NCBI GenBank assembly: GCA_900754715.1
Contig: CAAEDX010000203.1
Span: 1 to 26,142, forward strand
Direction: 5' to 3'
Length of the DNA: 26,142 nucleotides
From: Erysipelotrichaceae bacterium
Lineage (GTDB): Bacteria; Bacillota_I; Bacilli_A; Erysipelotrichales; Erysipelotrichaceae
Both the position numbers and the translations under genes were made by a program. Shown piece after piece: positions 7,815 to 15,976 of this stretch; the stretch's first letter is position 1; each line of letters begins with the position of its first letter. Under the pieces are notes generated by a model that did not search any database, was not told the DNA's origin, and saw only the letters and a program-made list of their open reading frames with translations.

Positions 7815-8441
7815 AGCAAATGATCCGATATCCGTGACGACCGGACAGCCGCACTGCTTCAGTTTGTCTTTATGCTCGTGGCCGTTGGCGATCAGCACAC
7901 AGCGGCAGCCGGCCGCGCTCGCCACTTCATAGTCATGCACGCTGTCTCCCGCAAACACCACTTGCCTCGGATCCAGCCCGCTGCGAGAAATGAAGCGGCG
8001 GGCCAGGCTCTCTTTTGACTTGGCATAGACATCGCCGATGCCAAGCACTTCCTCAAAATAAGAAGCGATCGGGTAACGGGAAAGCTGATCATGCAGGTAA
8101 TCAAGGCGTGAAGCGCTCAGCAGCACCTGATGAAGCCCTTTATCGCGCAGATGCGCCAGGGCATCCTGCGCGTGCTCATACAAAGAGCAGGACAAGCTGC
8201 GCGGCTGATAATAGCTCATATAGCGGTGCGCCAGCGATTCGAATGATTCTTGTTCAAAATCAAAGCCCGCCTTGCGGTAATATTCGATGATAGGAAACTG
8301 AAACACACGCTGATAACGCTCATGATCCAGCTGTGGCAGGCGATGCTCGCGCAGCAGGCGGTTGATCGACTCCATGCACAGCTCCACATCGTCCAGCAAT
8401 GTGCCATTCCAGTCCCAAACCACGGTCGTGATCTCGTCCAT
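7803..8441 (-). CDS. HAD-family hydrolase (phosphoglycolate phosphatase-like)
   Basis: The 212-residue protein is a haloacid dehalogenase-superfamily phosphatase. Motif I is VVWDWNGTLLDD, with nucleophile Asp10. The second motif-I aspartate of the usual DxD is Asn12, a variant known in some phosphoglycolate phosphatase-like members. A helical cap domain (about 18-85) follows. Motif II is LLSAS, motif III lies near KSKESLARRF, and motif IV is VVFAGDSVHDYEVASAAG. The ATG at 8441 is preferred to a GTG nine bases upstream because AGAGGTGAG overlaps the GTG and is well spaced from the ATG. Substrate is unknown; 2-phosphoglycolate or a sugar phosphate is likely. It has its own promoter and is convergent with the helicase gene. 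Confidence 0.88.
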   Translation of the reverse strand: MDEITTVVWDWNGTLLDDVELCMESINRLLREHRLPQLDHERYQRVFQFPIIEYYRKAGFDFEQESFESLAHRYMSYYQPRSLSCSLYEHAQDALAHLRDKGLHQVLLSASRLDYLHDQLSRYPIASYFEEVLGIGDVYAKSKESLARRFISRSGLDPRQVVFAGDSVHDYEVASAAGCRCVLIANGHEHKDKLKQCGCPVVTDIGSFASLF

Positions 8442-8462
8442 GTCGCTCACCTCTGATTCCTC

Positions 8463-8491
8463 ATTGTAGGGGAACAGGGGAAAAAGTGCAA
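8463..8491 (-). promoter_or_regulatory. Sigma-A promoter of the HAD phosphatase gene
   Basis: Minus strand TTGCAC, 17-bp spacer, TACAAT. The predicted transcript starts about 15 nt upstream of the ATG at 8441. Confidence 0.6.
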
Positions 8492-8537
8492 GGAAAAGAA
8501 AACAAAGAAGTGATCTCAGCGTCTCTCGGCAACTCTG

Positions 8538-8563
8538 AAAAGCCCCGCACGATCATGCGGGGC
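8538..8563 (-). terminator. Intrinsic terminator after the Cys-rich gene
   Basis: Minus strand GCCCCGCA, loop TGATCG, TGCGGGGC, then TTTT. The 8-bp GC-rich stem is perfect, but the U-tract is short. It starts 15 bp after the stop of the Cys-rich gene. Confidence 0.7.
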
Positions 8564-8577
8564 ATGCGAAGACGATT

Positions 8578-8910
8578 CTACTGCTTATCCTCTGCATCCT
8601 CATAGGCGCTGCGATAGCGTCCATAGCGGCTGGATTCGCTGACATTGTCTTCATCGGCCGCAAATGGGCTGATGCCAAGGCATCTGGCTACCCGGCGTTC
8701 GAAATCACGCTCAGCGCGGCGCAGGCAGCCATAATCGATCGATGGCTGACACGGCATCTCGCTGTGGCAGCAGCATCTTCTGCAGCACTGGCAGCACTGC
8801 TGCGGACGGCAGCAGCAAGGTCCCTGGCTCATGCTGGTGTGCGTGCACTGATTGATGCGGATATGCTGACCGCGGGAAGCGCATCCGCAGTTGTTTCGGT
8901 TACAGTTCAT
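8578..8910 (-). CDS. Small cysteine-rich protein, possibly spore-associated
   Basis: The 110-residue product has 17 cysteines. Most lie in residues 1-62, including the clusters PCCC (31-34), CCQCCRRCCC (39-48) and CNRNNCGC (3-10). The C-terminal third is charged and ends SAYEDAEDKQ. There is no signal peptide or membrane segment. AGGGAGGA lies about 8 nt before the ATG, and a clear terminator follows, so this is a single-gene unit. Upstream is a good match to a mother-cell sigma-E/sigma-K promoter (8952-8981), which suggests expression during sporulation and a possible disulfide-linked coat or crust role. Metal binding is the alternative. I do not recognise the family. Confidence 0.8.
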   Translation of the reverse strand: MNCNRNNCGCASRGQHIRINQCTHTSMSQGPCCCRPQQCCQCCRRCCCHSEMPCQPSIDYGCLRRAERDFERRVARCLGISPFAADEDNVSESSRYGRYRSAYEDAEDKQ

Positions 8911-8951
8911 GTCTGATTCCTCCCTTTCCTGAGATTTCTCATCTCTGTTTC

Positions 8952-8981
8952 AGACTATGAAACGATCAGAAAATGATATGG
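8952..8981 (-). promoter_or_regulatory. Candidate sigma-E/K-type sporulation promoter
   Basis: Minus strand CCATATC, 15-bp spacer, CATAGTCT. The -10 fits CATANNNT, and the -35 resembles the ATAT core used by sigma-E. The predicted transcript starts about 35 nt before the ATG at 8910. No sigma-A promoter is seen in the same place. Confidence 0.45.
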
Positions 8982-9059
8982 ACACTTAACCATCGCAAGC
9001 ACTGCCCGCGATCCCTTTCTTTTTTCATAAAAGCGGTTTTTTTATCCCTGAAAATCAGA

Positions 9060-9065
9060 TATAAT
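9060..9065 (+). promoter_or_regulatory. -10 element of the hydrogenase promoter
   Basis: A perfect TATAAT lies 19 bp before the ATG. Only a T-rich tract is present at the -35 position. Transcription would start at about 9072, leaving a leader of roughly 13 nt that holds little more than the GAGGTGA ribosome-binding site. Confidence 0.5.
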
Positions 9066-9084
9066 AGGGCTGAGGTGAAACAGA

Positions 9085-10602
9085 ATGAGAGGAATCTATA
9101 ACTCAGTGACAGACATCCGCCGGAAGGTCTTCACTGAAATCGCCAGACTGGCATATGAGGGAGGAGACTATGCCAAGAAGATCGAGGAGCTCCCTTACAA
9201 GATCCTGCCTGGTCATAAGGCGAGCTACCGCAACAGCATCTTCCTGGAACGCGCCATTATCGGAGAGCGCCTGCGTCTGGGGATCGGCTTGCCGCTGCGC
9301 AGCATGGAGGAACAATCCACGCTTTCCGATGGGATCGAAGAAAGCGCGATCGCTGAAAAATACTATGATGATCCGCTGATCAACATCATCAAATTCGCAT
9401 GCAACGCATGCCCGGAAAAAAAGATCGTCGTGACCGACACATGTCAGGGATGCCTTTCCCATCAGTGTACGGAGGTCTGCCCGAAAGATGCCATCCATAT
9501 CGTGAATGGCAAGAGCCTGATCGACCAGGACAAATGCATCAAGTGCGGACGCTGCATGGAGGCCTGCCCATATCACGCCATCAACAAGCTGGAACGCCCG
9601 TGTGCATCCAGCTGCGGCATGGACGCCATCCACTCCGACGCGGACGGCTATGCGGAGATCGATTATGACAAGTGTGTATCGTGCGGCATGTGCCTGGTCA
9701 ACTGTCCTTTCGGCGCCATCGTCGACAAGGGCCAGATCTTCCAGACGATCCACGCGATCAAAGACGGCCATGAGGTCATCGCGGCCATCGCCCCGGCCTT
9801 CGTCGGCCAGTTCGGACCAAGCGTGACGCCCGACAAGGTCAAGGGCGCGCTGAAAGAACTGGGCTTTGCGGATGTGGTCGAAGTCGCCATCGGCGCTGAC
9901 CTGTGCACCATCGAGGAAGCAGAGGATTTTCTCAACAAAGTACCGGAAAAGCAGCCGTTCATGGCGACATCCTGCTGTCCGGCATGGTCAGTGATGGCCA
10001 AGAAGCTCTTTCCGGATTTCAAGCCATACATCTCCATGGCATTGACGCCGATGGTCCTGACCGGAAGGCTGATCAAGAAGGAAAAACCGAATGCCAAGGT
10101 CGTATTCATCGGTCCGTGCGCGGCCAAGAAGCTCGAAGCGAGCCGCCGCAGCATCCGTTCAGACGTCGACTTTGTCCTGACCTTTGAGGAAGTCATGGGC
10201 ATGTTCGTCGCCAAAGGCGTGAACCTGGAACAGATCAGCGTCAGTGATCCGCTCACGGAAGGCACTGGCTCCGGCCGCGGCTTCGCGGTCAGCGGCGGAG
10301 TGGCCGAAGCGGTGAAGAACCAGATCCTCAAGGATCATCCGGATATGGAAGTCAAGGTACAGGCGGCCGAAGGGCTCAAGAACTGCAAGACGATGCTGAT
10401 GATGGCCAAGGCCGGACGGCTCAACGGCTATCTGCTCGAAGGCATGGCGTGCCCGGGCGGCTGTGTCGCCGGTGCCGGAACGCTGCAGCCGGTCATGAAG
10501 TCCAGCACGCTCGTCAAGAAATACGTCAAGGAAGCGGACAAGCAGATTTCCAGCGAATCTGCGTACAGCAGCAACCTCAATCTGCTGACCGAACACGAAT
10601 AA
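9085..10602 (+). CDS. [FeFe] hydrogenase, group B type, monomeric
   Basis: The 505-residue enzyme reduces protons or oxidises H2 in the cytoplasm. The H-cluster motifs are complete: L1 TSCCPAW (Thr295-Trp301), L2 GPCAAKK (343-349) and L3 MACPGGC (454-460). Ahead of them lies a Cys-rich region of about 110 residues (104-215) with ferredoxin-like motifs, including CIKCGRCMEACP and CVSCGMCLVNCP, plus an unusual CNACP...CQGC...C segment. This fits the soluble group B enzymes of anaerobic Firmicutes (about 500 aa), not the longer group A CpI type. TGAGGTGA precedes the ATG, and a strong terminator follows the stop, so it stands alone. No HydE, HydF or HydG maturase gene is in the window. Its electron partner is unknown; ferredoxin is likely. 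Confidence 0.93.
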   Translation: MRGIYNSVTDIRRKVFTEIARLAYEGGDYAKKIEELPYKILPGHKASYRNSIFLERAIIGERLRLGIGLPLRSMEEQSTLSDGIEESAIAEKYYDDPLINIIKFACNACPEKKIVVTDTCQGCLSHQCTEVCPKDAIHIVNGKSLIDQDKCIKCGRCMEACPYHAINKLERPCASSCGMDAIHSDADGYAEIDYDKCVSCGMCLVNCPFGAIVDKGQIFQTIHAIKDGHEVIAAIAPAFVGQFGPSVTPDKVKGALKELGFADVVEVAIGADLCTIEEAEDFLNKVPEKQPFMATSCCPAWSVMAKKLFPDFKPYISMALTPMVLTGRLIKKEKPNAKVVFIGPCAAKKLEASRRSIRSDVDFVLTFEEVMGMFVAKGVNLEQISVSDPLTEGTGSGRGFAVSGGVAEAVKNQILKDHPDMEVKVQAAEGLKNCKTMLMMAKAGRLNGYLLEGMACPGGCVAGAGTLQPVMKSSTLVKKYVKEADKQISSESAYSSNLNLLTEHE

Positions 10603-10611
10603 GCGACATCG

Positions 10612-10634
10612 AGGACACTGCGGTGTCCTTTTTT
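10612..10634 (+). terminator. Intrinsic terminator of the hydrogenase gene
   Basis: AGGACAC, loop TGCG, GTGTCCT, then a T-tract. The 7-bp stem is perfect and begins 10 bp after the stop codon. Confidence 0.88.
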
Positions 10635-10674
10635 CGCGGTTGCAAAACCTGCAGTGTGTTTCAGATCCAAAGTC

Positions 10675-10683
10675 TGCTATACT
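10675..10683 (+). promoter_or_regulatory. Extended -10 promoter of nadE
   Basis: TGCTATACT, a TG-n extended -10, lies 24 bp before the nadE ATG. No strong -35 was found. Confidence 0.5.
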
Positions 10684-10707
10684 AATGGACAGGAAGGTGA
10701 ATTCATC

Positions 10708-12642
10708 ATGTTAAATTACGGCTATTATCATGTCGCGGCAGCCACCATGCCGCTGAGCATCGGCGATGTCGATGCCAATACCGCGCAGATCATCCGCATC
10801 GCAAACAGCTGCGCGCCCGATACACAGCTGATCGTGTTTCCCGAGCTGTGCGTATGCGGCTATACATGCGGAGATCTCTTTTTTGAGTCATTGCTTCTGG
10901 ATGCCTGCGAACAGGCGCTGGATACCCTGCGCCAGGAAATCAGGGAAGATCTCGTGTGCATCGTCGGCGTACCGCTGCGTCAGCACGGCCGGCTGTTCAA
11001 CTGTGCTGCCGTGATCTTCGACCATGAGATCATCGGCATCCAGGTCAAGTCCTATCTGCCCAACTACAATGAGTTTTACGAAAAGCGGTGGTTCAGCGAC
11101 AGCTTTGAGCTGCAGGATGAGACGATCACGCTGAATGGCAAGACGATCCCCTTTACCGCACGGCTGATGGTGCGCGACGAGACCAGCGGTGCCATGATCG
11201 GTATCGATGTCTGCGAAGACCTCTGGGTGCCGATCCCGCCCAGTTCGCTGCATGCCTTGGCCGGCGCCAATGTCATCGTCAATCTGTCTGCTTCCAATGA
11301 GACCATCGGCAAAGATCGCTACCGCCGCGACCTGGTCCGCGCGCAGAGCGCCCGCTGCAGCTTCGGCTATGTGTATTGCAGCGCCGGAAAAGATGAGAGC
11401 ACCAGCGACCTCGTCTTCAGCGGTCACCGGATCATCGCGGAATGCGGAAATGTGATCAGCGAGGCGCGTTTTGGTGATGAACGCGAGATCCTCTACGGCG
11501 AGATCGACCTGGAACGCTGCGAACAAGACCGCATCCGGCTCAACACTGCCATGAAGACACCGGTCGACACCGAAGCGATATGCGTGTCCATCCGCAGCAG
11601 TGCCATCAAGCGGCCATTGCGGCTGACCCGCCACATCCCGGCTCGCCCTTCCGTTCCCGCAAACAGTGCCGCCCGCAGCCGCCGCTGCCGCAAGATCCGC
11701 GCAATTCAGGCATCCGGACTGGCACAGCGCCTGCGCAAGATCCACTGTCAGCACCTGGTGCTGGGCATCAGCGGCGGCCTGGATTCCACCCTGGCACTCA
11801 TCATCGCGGTCGAGGCCTTCCGCATGAATGCGCTGCCTTCAGAAAATATCATCGCTGTCACGATGCCAGGCTTCGGCACGACAAAGCGCACCCATGCCAA
11901 TTCTACTTCCCTGATGGATCTGTTCCATGTCACCTGCATGGAAGTATCGATCCATGACGCGGTCAGTCAGCACTTCCAGGACATCCGCCATGACGCAGAA
12001 GTCCATGACATCACATATGAAAATGCTCAGGCCCGAGAGCGCACCCAGATCCTGATGGACCTGGCCAACCAGCACGATGCGATCGTCCTGGGCACCGGTG
12101 ATCTCAGCGAACTGGCTCTGGGATGGTGCACCTATAACGGCGATCACATGTCAATGTATGCCGTCAACGCCTCCATTCCGAAGACGCTGGTCCGCTATAT
12201 GGTGGAAAGCTACGCTGAGGAACAACGTGATAAAGGCAATATGGCGCTGGCAGATACCTTGATCGATATCTGCGACACCCCGGTATCGCCAGAACTGCTG
12301 CCGCCGACCAGCGATGGCGTGATCGCGCAGAAGACCGAGGAGACCATCGGTTCTTATGACCTGCATGATTTCTTTCTCTATCACTTGCTGCGCAATCATT
12401 TCGCGCCGCGCAAGATCTACGCGCTCGCGCAGATCGCGTTTCCGGATCATTCCACCGCGCTCATCCTCGATACATTGAAGACATTTTACCGCCGCTTCTT
12501 CACTCAGCAGTTCAAGCGCAACTGCATGCCGGATGGCGTGAAGGTCGGTTCGGCCTGCCTGTCGCCCCGCGGTGACTGGCGCATGCCCAGCGATGCCTCT
12601 TATGCGCTGTGGATGAAAGAACTGGAGGAGCTGTCATCATGA
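10708..12642 (+). CDS. nadE: Glutamine-dependent NAD+ synthetase
   Basis: The 644-residue enzyme converts nicotinic acid adenine dinucleotide to NAD+ using ATP and glutamine-derived ammonia. The N-terminal nitrilase-fold glutaminase (about 1-290) has the Glu46 / Lys114 / Cys169 triad, seen in VFPELCVCGY, IQVKSYLPNYNEFYE and GIDVCEDLW. The C-terminal synthetase has the ATP-pyrophosphatase loop LGISGGLDST (352-361), then a typical GTGDLSELALGWCTYNGDH segment. Length fits the long bifunctional form. The frame continues upstream, but the ATG at 10708 is chosen because AGGAAGGTGA lies 7 nt before it and the nitrilase fold begins there. Its TGA overlaps the ATG of the next gene by 3 nt, so the two form an operon. 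Confidence 0.96.
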   Translation: MLNYGYYHVAAATMPLSIGDVDANTAQIIRIANSCAPDTQLIVFPELCVCGYTCGDLFFESLLLDACEQALDTLRQEIREDLVCIVGVPLRQHGRLFNCAAVIFDHEIIGIQVKSYLPNYNEFYEKRWFSDSFELQDETITLNGKTIPFTARLMVRDETSGAMIGIDVCEDLWVPIPPSSLHALAGANVIVNLSASNETIGKDRYRRDLVRAQSARCSFGYVYCSAGKDESTSDLVFSGHRIIAECGNVISEARFGDEREILYGEIDLERCEQDRIRLNTAMKTPVDTEAICVSIRSSAIKRPLRLTRHIPARPSVPANSAARSRRCRKIRAIQASGLAQRLRKIHCQHLVLGISGGLDSTLALIIAVEAFRMNALPSENIIAVTMPGFGTTKRTHANSTSLMDLFHVTCMEVSIHDAVSQHFQDIRHDAEVHDITYENAQARERTQILMDLANQHDAIVLGTGDLSELALGWCTYNGDHMSMYAVNASIPKTLVRYMVESYAEEQRDKGNMALADTLIDICDTPVSPELLPPTSDGVIAQKTEETIGSYDLHDFFLYHLLRNHFAPRKIYALAQIAFPDHSTALILDTLKTFYRRFFTQQFKRNCMPDGVKVGSACLSPRGDWRMPSDASYALWMKELEELSS

Positions 12643-13811
12643 TCCATTTTCAGTATCATGCCCCGACCAAAGTGATTTTTGGTCCTGAAAGCTATATGCA
12701 GGCCCCGCGGCTGCTGCAGGAAGCAGGCGCCGAGCGCGTCCTTGTGCATTACGGCCAGCACAGCGTCATTGCCTCCGGATTGCTGAAGCGCGTATCCAGC
12801 GCGCTGACCGCAGCCGGCATCCATGTGGAAAAGCTGGGCGGCGTGCGGCCCAACCCAAGGCTTTCCCTTGTCCGTGAAGGCATCGCCCTCGTGCAAGAGA
12901 AACAGATTGATTTCATCTTGGCCATCGGCGGCGGCAGCGTCATCGATTCAGCGAAGGCCATCGCTTACGGCGCATACAATGAAGGCGATGTCTGGGACTA
13001 TTACATGAAACGCCGCAAAGTAAAGGGCGCGCTGCCAGTAGGCTGCATCGCCACCGCAGCGGCGGCAGGCAGCGAGATGAGCAATTCCAGCGTCATCACC
13101 AATGAGGAAGGATGGCTCAAACGCGGGCTTTCTTCAGAATATGGCTACTGCCGATTCGCCTTGCTGGATCCTGCGCTCACGCTGAGCATGCCGGCCTATC
13201 AGACAATGAGCGGCTGCACCGACATCCTGATGCACGCGCTGGAACGCTTCTTCACCTGGGAGCCGCAAGGCGAGCTCATCGATGAGATGAGCTATGCGCT
13301 GATGCGCACGCTCATCAAGAACACCTGCAAGCTTCACCTTGACCCCACTGATCTCAACGCGCGCAGCGAGGTCATGTGGGCGAGCGAGGCTGCCCACAAT
13401 GGCATGTGCGGCGACCGGTCACTGGGAGATTGGGCATCTCATCAGCTTGAGCATGAACTCAGCGGCATGTTCGATGTGGCCCATGGCGCCGGACTGGCCG
13501 CGCTGTGGCCAAGCTGGGCACGCTATGTGTGCGCTGCTGCCCCATCCCGCTTTGCCGCCCTGGCCAAGACCCTCTTTGGCATCGAAGCACAAGATGCGCT
13601 CACCAGCGCCAGCGCTGGCATCGACGCTATGGAAGCATTCTTCCAAAAGATCGGCATGCCGACCAGCATCGGGGAACTGGGCATCACGCTCAGCGAGGAA
13701 CAGATCGACGAGCTGGCGCGCAAGTGCAGCCATGATCACAGCCGTACCATCGGTACGATACGGACCTTGAATGAAGAAGATATGAAAGCCATCTACCGCA
13801 TGGCGCGTTAA
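12639..13811 (+). CDS. Iron-containing alcohol dehydrogenase (butanol dehydrogenase-like)
   Basis: The 390-residue protein is a group III metal-dependent alcohol dehydrogenase, probably reducing an aldehyde with NAD(P)H. The N-terminal nucleotide-binding domain has GGGSVIDSAKA (97-107). The four metal ligands are at the expected spacing: Asp195 and His199 in CTDILMHALE, His268 in WASHQLEHEL, and His282 in FDVAHGAG. It resembles the YqhD/BdhA branch most. The ATG at 12639 overlaps the nadE stop and has GGAGGAG 8 nt upstream inside nadE, so translation is coupled. A bidirectional terminator follows. Substrate is not determined. Pairing with NAD+ synthesis is a context clue only. Confidence 0.92.
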   Translation: MIHFQYHAPTKVIFGPESYMQAPRLLQEAGAERVLVHYGQHSVIASGLLKRVSSALTAAGIHVEKLGGVRPNPRLSLVREGIALVQEKQIDFILAIGGGSVIDSAKAIAYGAYNEGDVWDYYMKRRKVKGALPVGCIATAAAAGSEMSNSSVITNEEGWLKRGLSSEYGYCRFALLDPALTLSMPAYQTMSGCTDILMHALERFFTWEPQGELIDEMSYALMRTLIKNTCKLHLDPTDLNARSEVMWASEAAHNGMCGDRSLGDWASHQLEHELSGMFDVAHGAGLAALWPSWARYVCAAAPSRFAALAKTLFGIEAQDALTSASAGIDAMEAFFQKIGMPTSIGELGITLSEEQIDELARKCSHDHSRTIGTIRTLNEEDMKAIYRMAR

Positions 13812-13829
13812 TGCAGCACCATATCATGC

Positions 13830-13875
13830 AAAAAGAGGCGTGAGATCCAGATCAGGATCTGCACTGCCTCTTTTT
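13830..13875. terminator. Bidirectional terminator between convergent genes
   Basis: The outer stem is AAAAAGAGGC / GCCTCTTTTT (13830-13839 with 13866-13875). The inner stem is AGATCC / GGATCT with a 6-nt loop. A/T tracts on both sides allow it to serve the alcohol dehydrogenase gene (+) and the EF-G-like gene (-). Confidence 0.88.
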
Positions 13876-13880
13876 CTATG

Positions 13881-15962
13881 TCATTCTTCTGCTTCGCGCT
13901 TAGCGGTTTCGATGATCTTATCCGCGATGTTGGAAGGAACTGGATCATAACGCTCAAAGCTCATCGTGTAGCTGCCCATGCCCTGTGTCATCGCGCGCAG
14001 ATCGATCGGATAGCGCATCATTTCCGCCATCGGCGCCTGTGCCGTGATGATCTGATAGCCATCGACCAGATCCATGCCCATGATGGAACCGCGCCGCTTA
14101 TTGAAATCACCCATGATCGTACCGGTGAATTCATCTGGCACACGAACTTCTATGTTCATGATCGGCTCAAGCAAGATCGGATTGCATTTGGCCATGGCAT
14201 CCTTGTAAGAAAGGCGTGCAGCCATCTTGAAGGCCATCTCGCTGGAGTCCACATCGTGGTATTTGCCATCGAGCAAGGTCGCTTTCAGCTTGACCATCTT
14301 ATAGCCCGCCAGGTAGCCATGTTCGCAGCACTCGCGCAGACCGGCTTCCACCGCCGGAAAGTACTGACGCGGTACTGCGCCGCCGAATACCTTTTCCTCA
14401 AAGACCATGTCTTCCGTGCTGTCATCCGGCTCGAACTCCACGAAAACATGGCCGAACTGGCCGTGTCCGCCGGACTGCTTCTTGTGGCGGCCTTCACCGA
14501 TCGCCTTTTTGCGGATCGTCTCCCGATAAGGCACTTTTGGATCCTCCAGATATACCTCGACCTTATATTTTGATTTCAGCTTCGACAAGATGACATCGAG
14601 ATGCTGATCGCCTACGCCATACATTACCGTCTGATGCGTTTCTTTGTTGTTCTCGATACGCAGCGTCTGATCTTCCTCCGCCATCCGCTGCAAGGCGCTG
14701 CTCAGCTTGTCTTCATCGTTCTTTGATTTCGGGAAGACGGCCTGCGCATACATCGGCTCATCAAACTTGATCGGCTCCGTCTTCACCGGACGGCTCTTAT
14801 CGCAAAGCGTATCATTGGTCTGGGTGTATTGCAGCTTGACCACGGCGCCGATGTCGCCGGTAAACAGCTTTCCGGCAGCCGTCTGATGCTTGCCCTTGAT
14901 GATGAATACAGAAGAGACCTTCTCCGGTTTTTCCTTATTGGCGTTATACACGATCGAATCACTGCCCAGGACACCGGAGAGCACCTTCACATAGGAAATG
15001 CGTCCGACAAATGGATCGACGATCGTCTTGAAGACCTGCGCGCTGAGATTTTCCTTCTCATTGGTCTCCAGCATGATCTCCTTGCCGTTTTCATCATAAG
15101 CGGCATAACTGCCGTTCTCGCCATATGCTGGGAAATACTTGATGATCAGATCCATCAGGCGTTCGATGCCGATGCTCTGCAGCGCGCTGCCGGAGAATAC
15201 CGGGCGGATCTCGCCGTTGCGCACGCCCAGGCGCACACCGCGTGTCAGTTCGGCCTCGGTAAAGCTTTCGCCGCTAAAGAACTTCTCCATCAGCTCATCA
15301 TCGCCCATGGCCACTGCTTCCGCGATCTGATCTTTATAGCTGTTGACGGCATCGATCATATCGTCAGGCACCGGCTGTGCTTTATCCGGATCTGCGAGCG
15401 GCCCTTTGTAATACCATGCCTTGTCACGCAGCACATTGACGCTGCCGATGATCTCCCCATTTTCTACGATAGGAACTTCGAAAGGAATGACGCTCTTGCC
15501 GAATGCTTCGCGCAGATGTTCATACGCCTGTTCAAACGACGTATGCTCTTCATCAAGCTTATTGACGAAGAAGATCGTCGGCAGCTTACGCGCTGAAGCG
15601 CGTTCCCATGCGATCTTCGTGCCAGACTGAATGACGTCCTTGGCATTGACGACGATCAGCGCATTATCCGCTGCGGCGAGGCCTGCCTGTGCCTCTCCAG
15701 AAAAATCGAGATATCCCGGCGTATCGATGAAATTGATCTTGCATTCTTTCCATTCGATCGGCACCAATGACGTATAGACGGAAATGCCGCGGCGGATCTC
15801 TTCACTGTCATAATCGATCAGTGAACTGCCTTCGCTCGTTTTGCCAAAACGATCGCTCGCCTTGGTAAAATACAGCATGGCTTCGAGCACTGCGGTCTTT
15901 CCGCTGCCGCTGTGCCCCATGACCGCAACATTGCGGACCTCATGTGATAAATAGTCTCTCAT
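13881..15962 (-). CDS. EF-G-like translational GTPase (non-canonical paralogue)
   Basis: The 693-residue protein has the five-domain layout of elongation factor G. G1 is GHSGSGKT (Gly16-Thr23), G3 is DTPG (80-83) and G4 is NKLD (134-137). Domain IV contains KKQSGGHGQFGHVFVEFEP, and domain V ends with a DLRAMTQGMGSYTMSFE segment. Two features mark it as the EF-G-like paralogue rather than housekeeping FusA. The P-loop reads GHSGSGKT instead of GHIDAGKT. The catalytic histidine after DTPG is Tyr84 (DTPGYLDF). It is also not next to rpsL/rpsG/tuf. AGGGGGA lies 9 nt before the ATG. It starts 14 bp after the ankyrin gene and must share its attenuator-like leader. The biological role of this branch is poorly known; binding to ribosomes is the likely activity. 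Confidence 0.9.
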   Translation of the reverse strand: MRDYLSHEVRNVAVMGHSGSGKTAVLEAMLYFTKASDRFGKTSEGSSLIDYDSEEIRRGISVYTSLVPIEWKECKINFIDTPGYLDFSGEAQAGLAAADNALIVVNAKDVIQSGTKIAWERASARKLPTIFFVNKLDEEHTSFEQAYEHLREAFGKSVIPFEVPIVENGEIIGSVNVLRDKAWYYKGPLADPDKAQPVPDDMIDAVNSYKDQIAEAVAMGDDELMEKFFSGESFTEAELTRGVRLGVRNGEIRPVFSGSALQSIGIERLMDLIIKYFPAYGENGSYAAYDENGKEIMLETNEKENLSAQVFKTIVDPFVGRISYVKVLSGVLGSDSIVYNANKEKPEKVSSVFIIKGKHQTAAGKLFTGDIGAVVKLQYTQTNDTLCDKSRPVKTEPIKFDEPMYAQAVFPKSKNDEDKLSSALQRMAEEDQTLRIENNKETHQTVMYGVGDQHLDVILSKLKSKYKVEVYLEDPKVPYRETIRKKAIGEGRHKKQSGGHGQFGHVFVEFEPDDSTEDMVFEEKVFGGAVPRQYFPAVEAGLRECCEHGYLAGYKMVKLKATLLDGKYHDVDSSEMAFKMAARLSYKDAMAKCNPILLEPIMNIEVRVPDEFTGTIMGDFNKRRGSIMGMDLVDGYQIITAQAPMAEMMRYPIDLRAMTQGMGSYTMSFERYDPVPSNIADKIIETAKREAEE

Positions 15963-15976
15963 CTCATTCCATCCCC

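Noticed and set aside
8755..8825. Repetitive CAGCA-rich stretch that looks like a short tandem repeat
   Set aside because: It encodes the cysteine clusters of the 110-aa protein; there is no regular unit, so it is not a CRISPR or a VNTR.
10888..11754. 288-codon minus-strand open frame
   Set aside because: It is antisense to nadE, and its composition is shadow-like.
14829..15596. 255-codon plus-strand open frame
   Set aside because: It is antisense to the EF-G-like gene and has no supporting signals.
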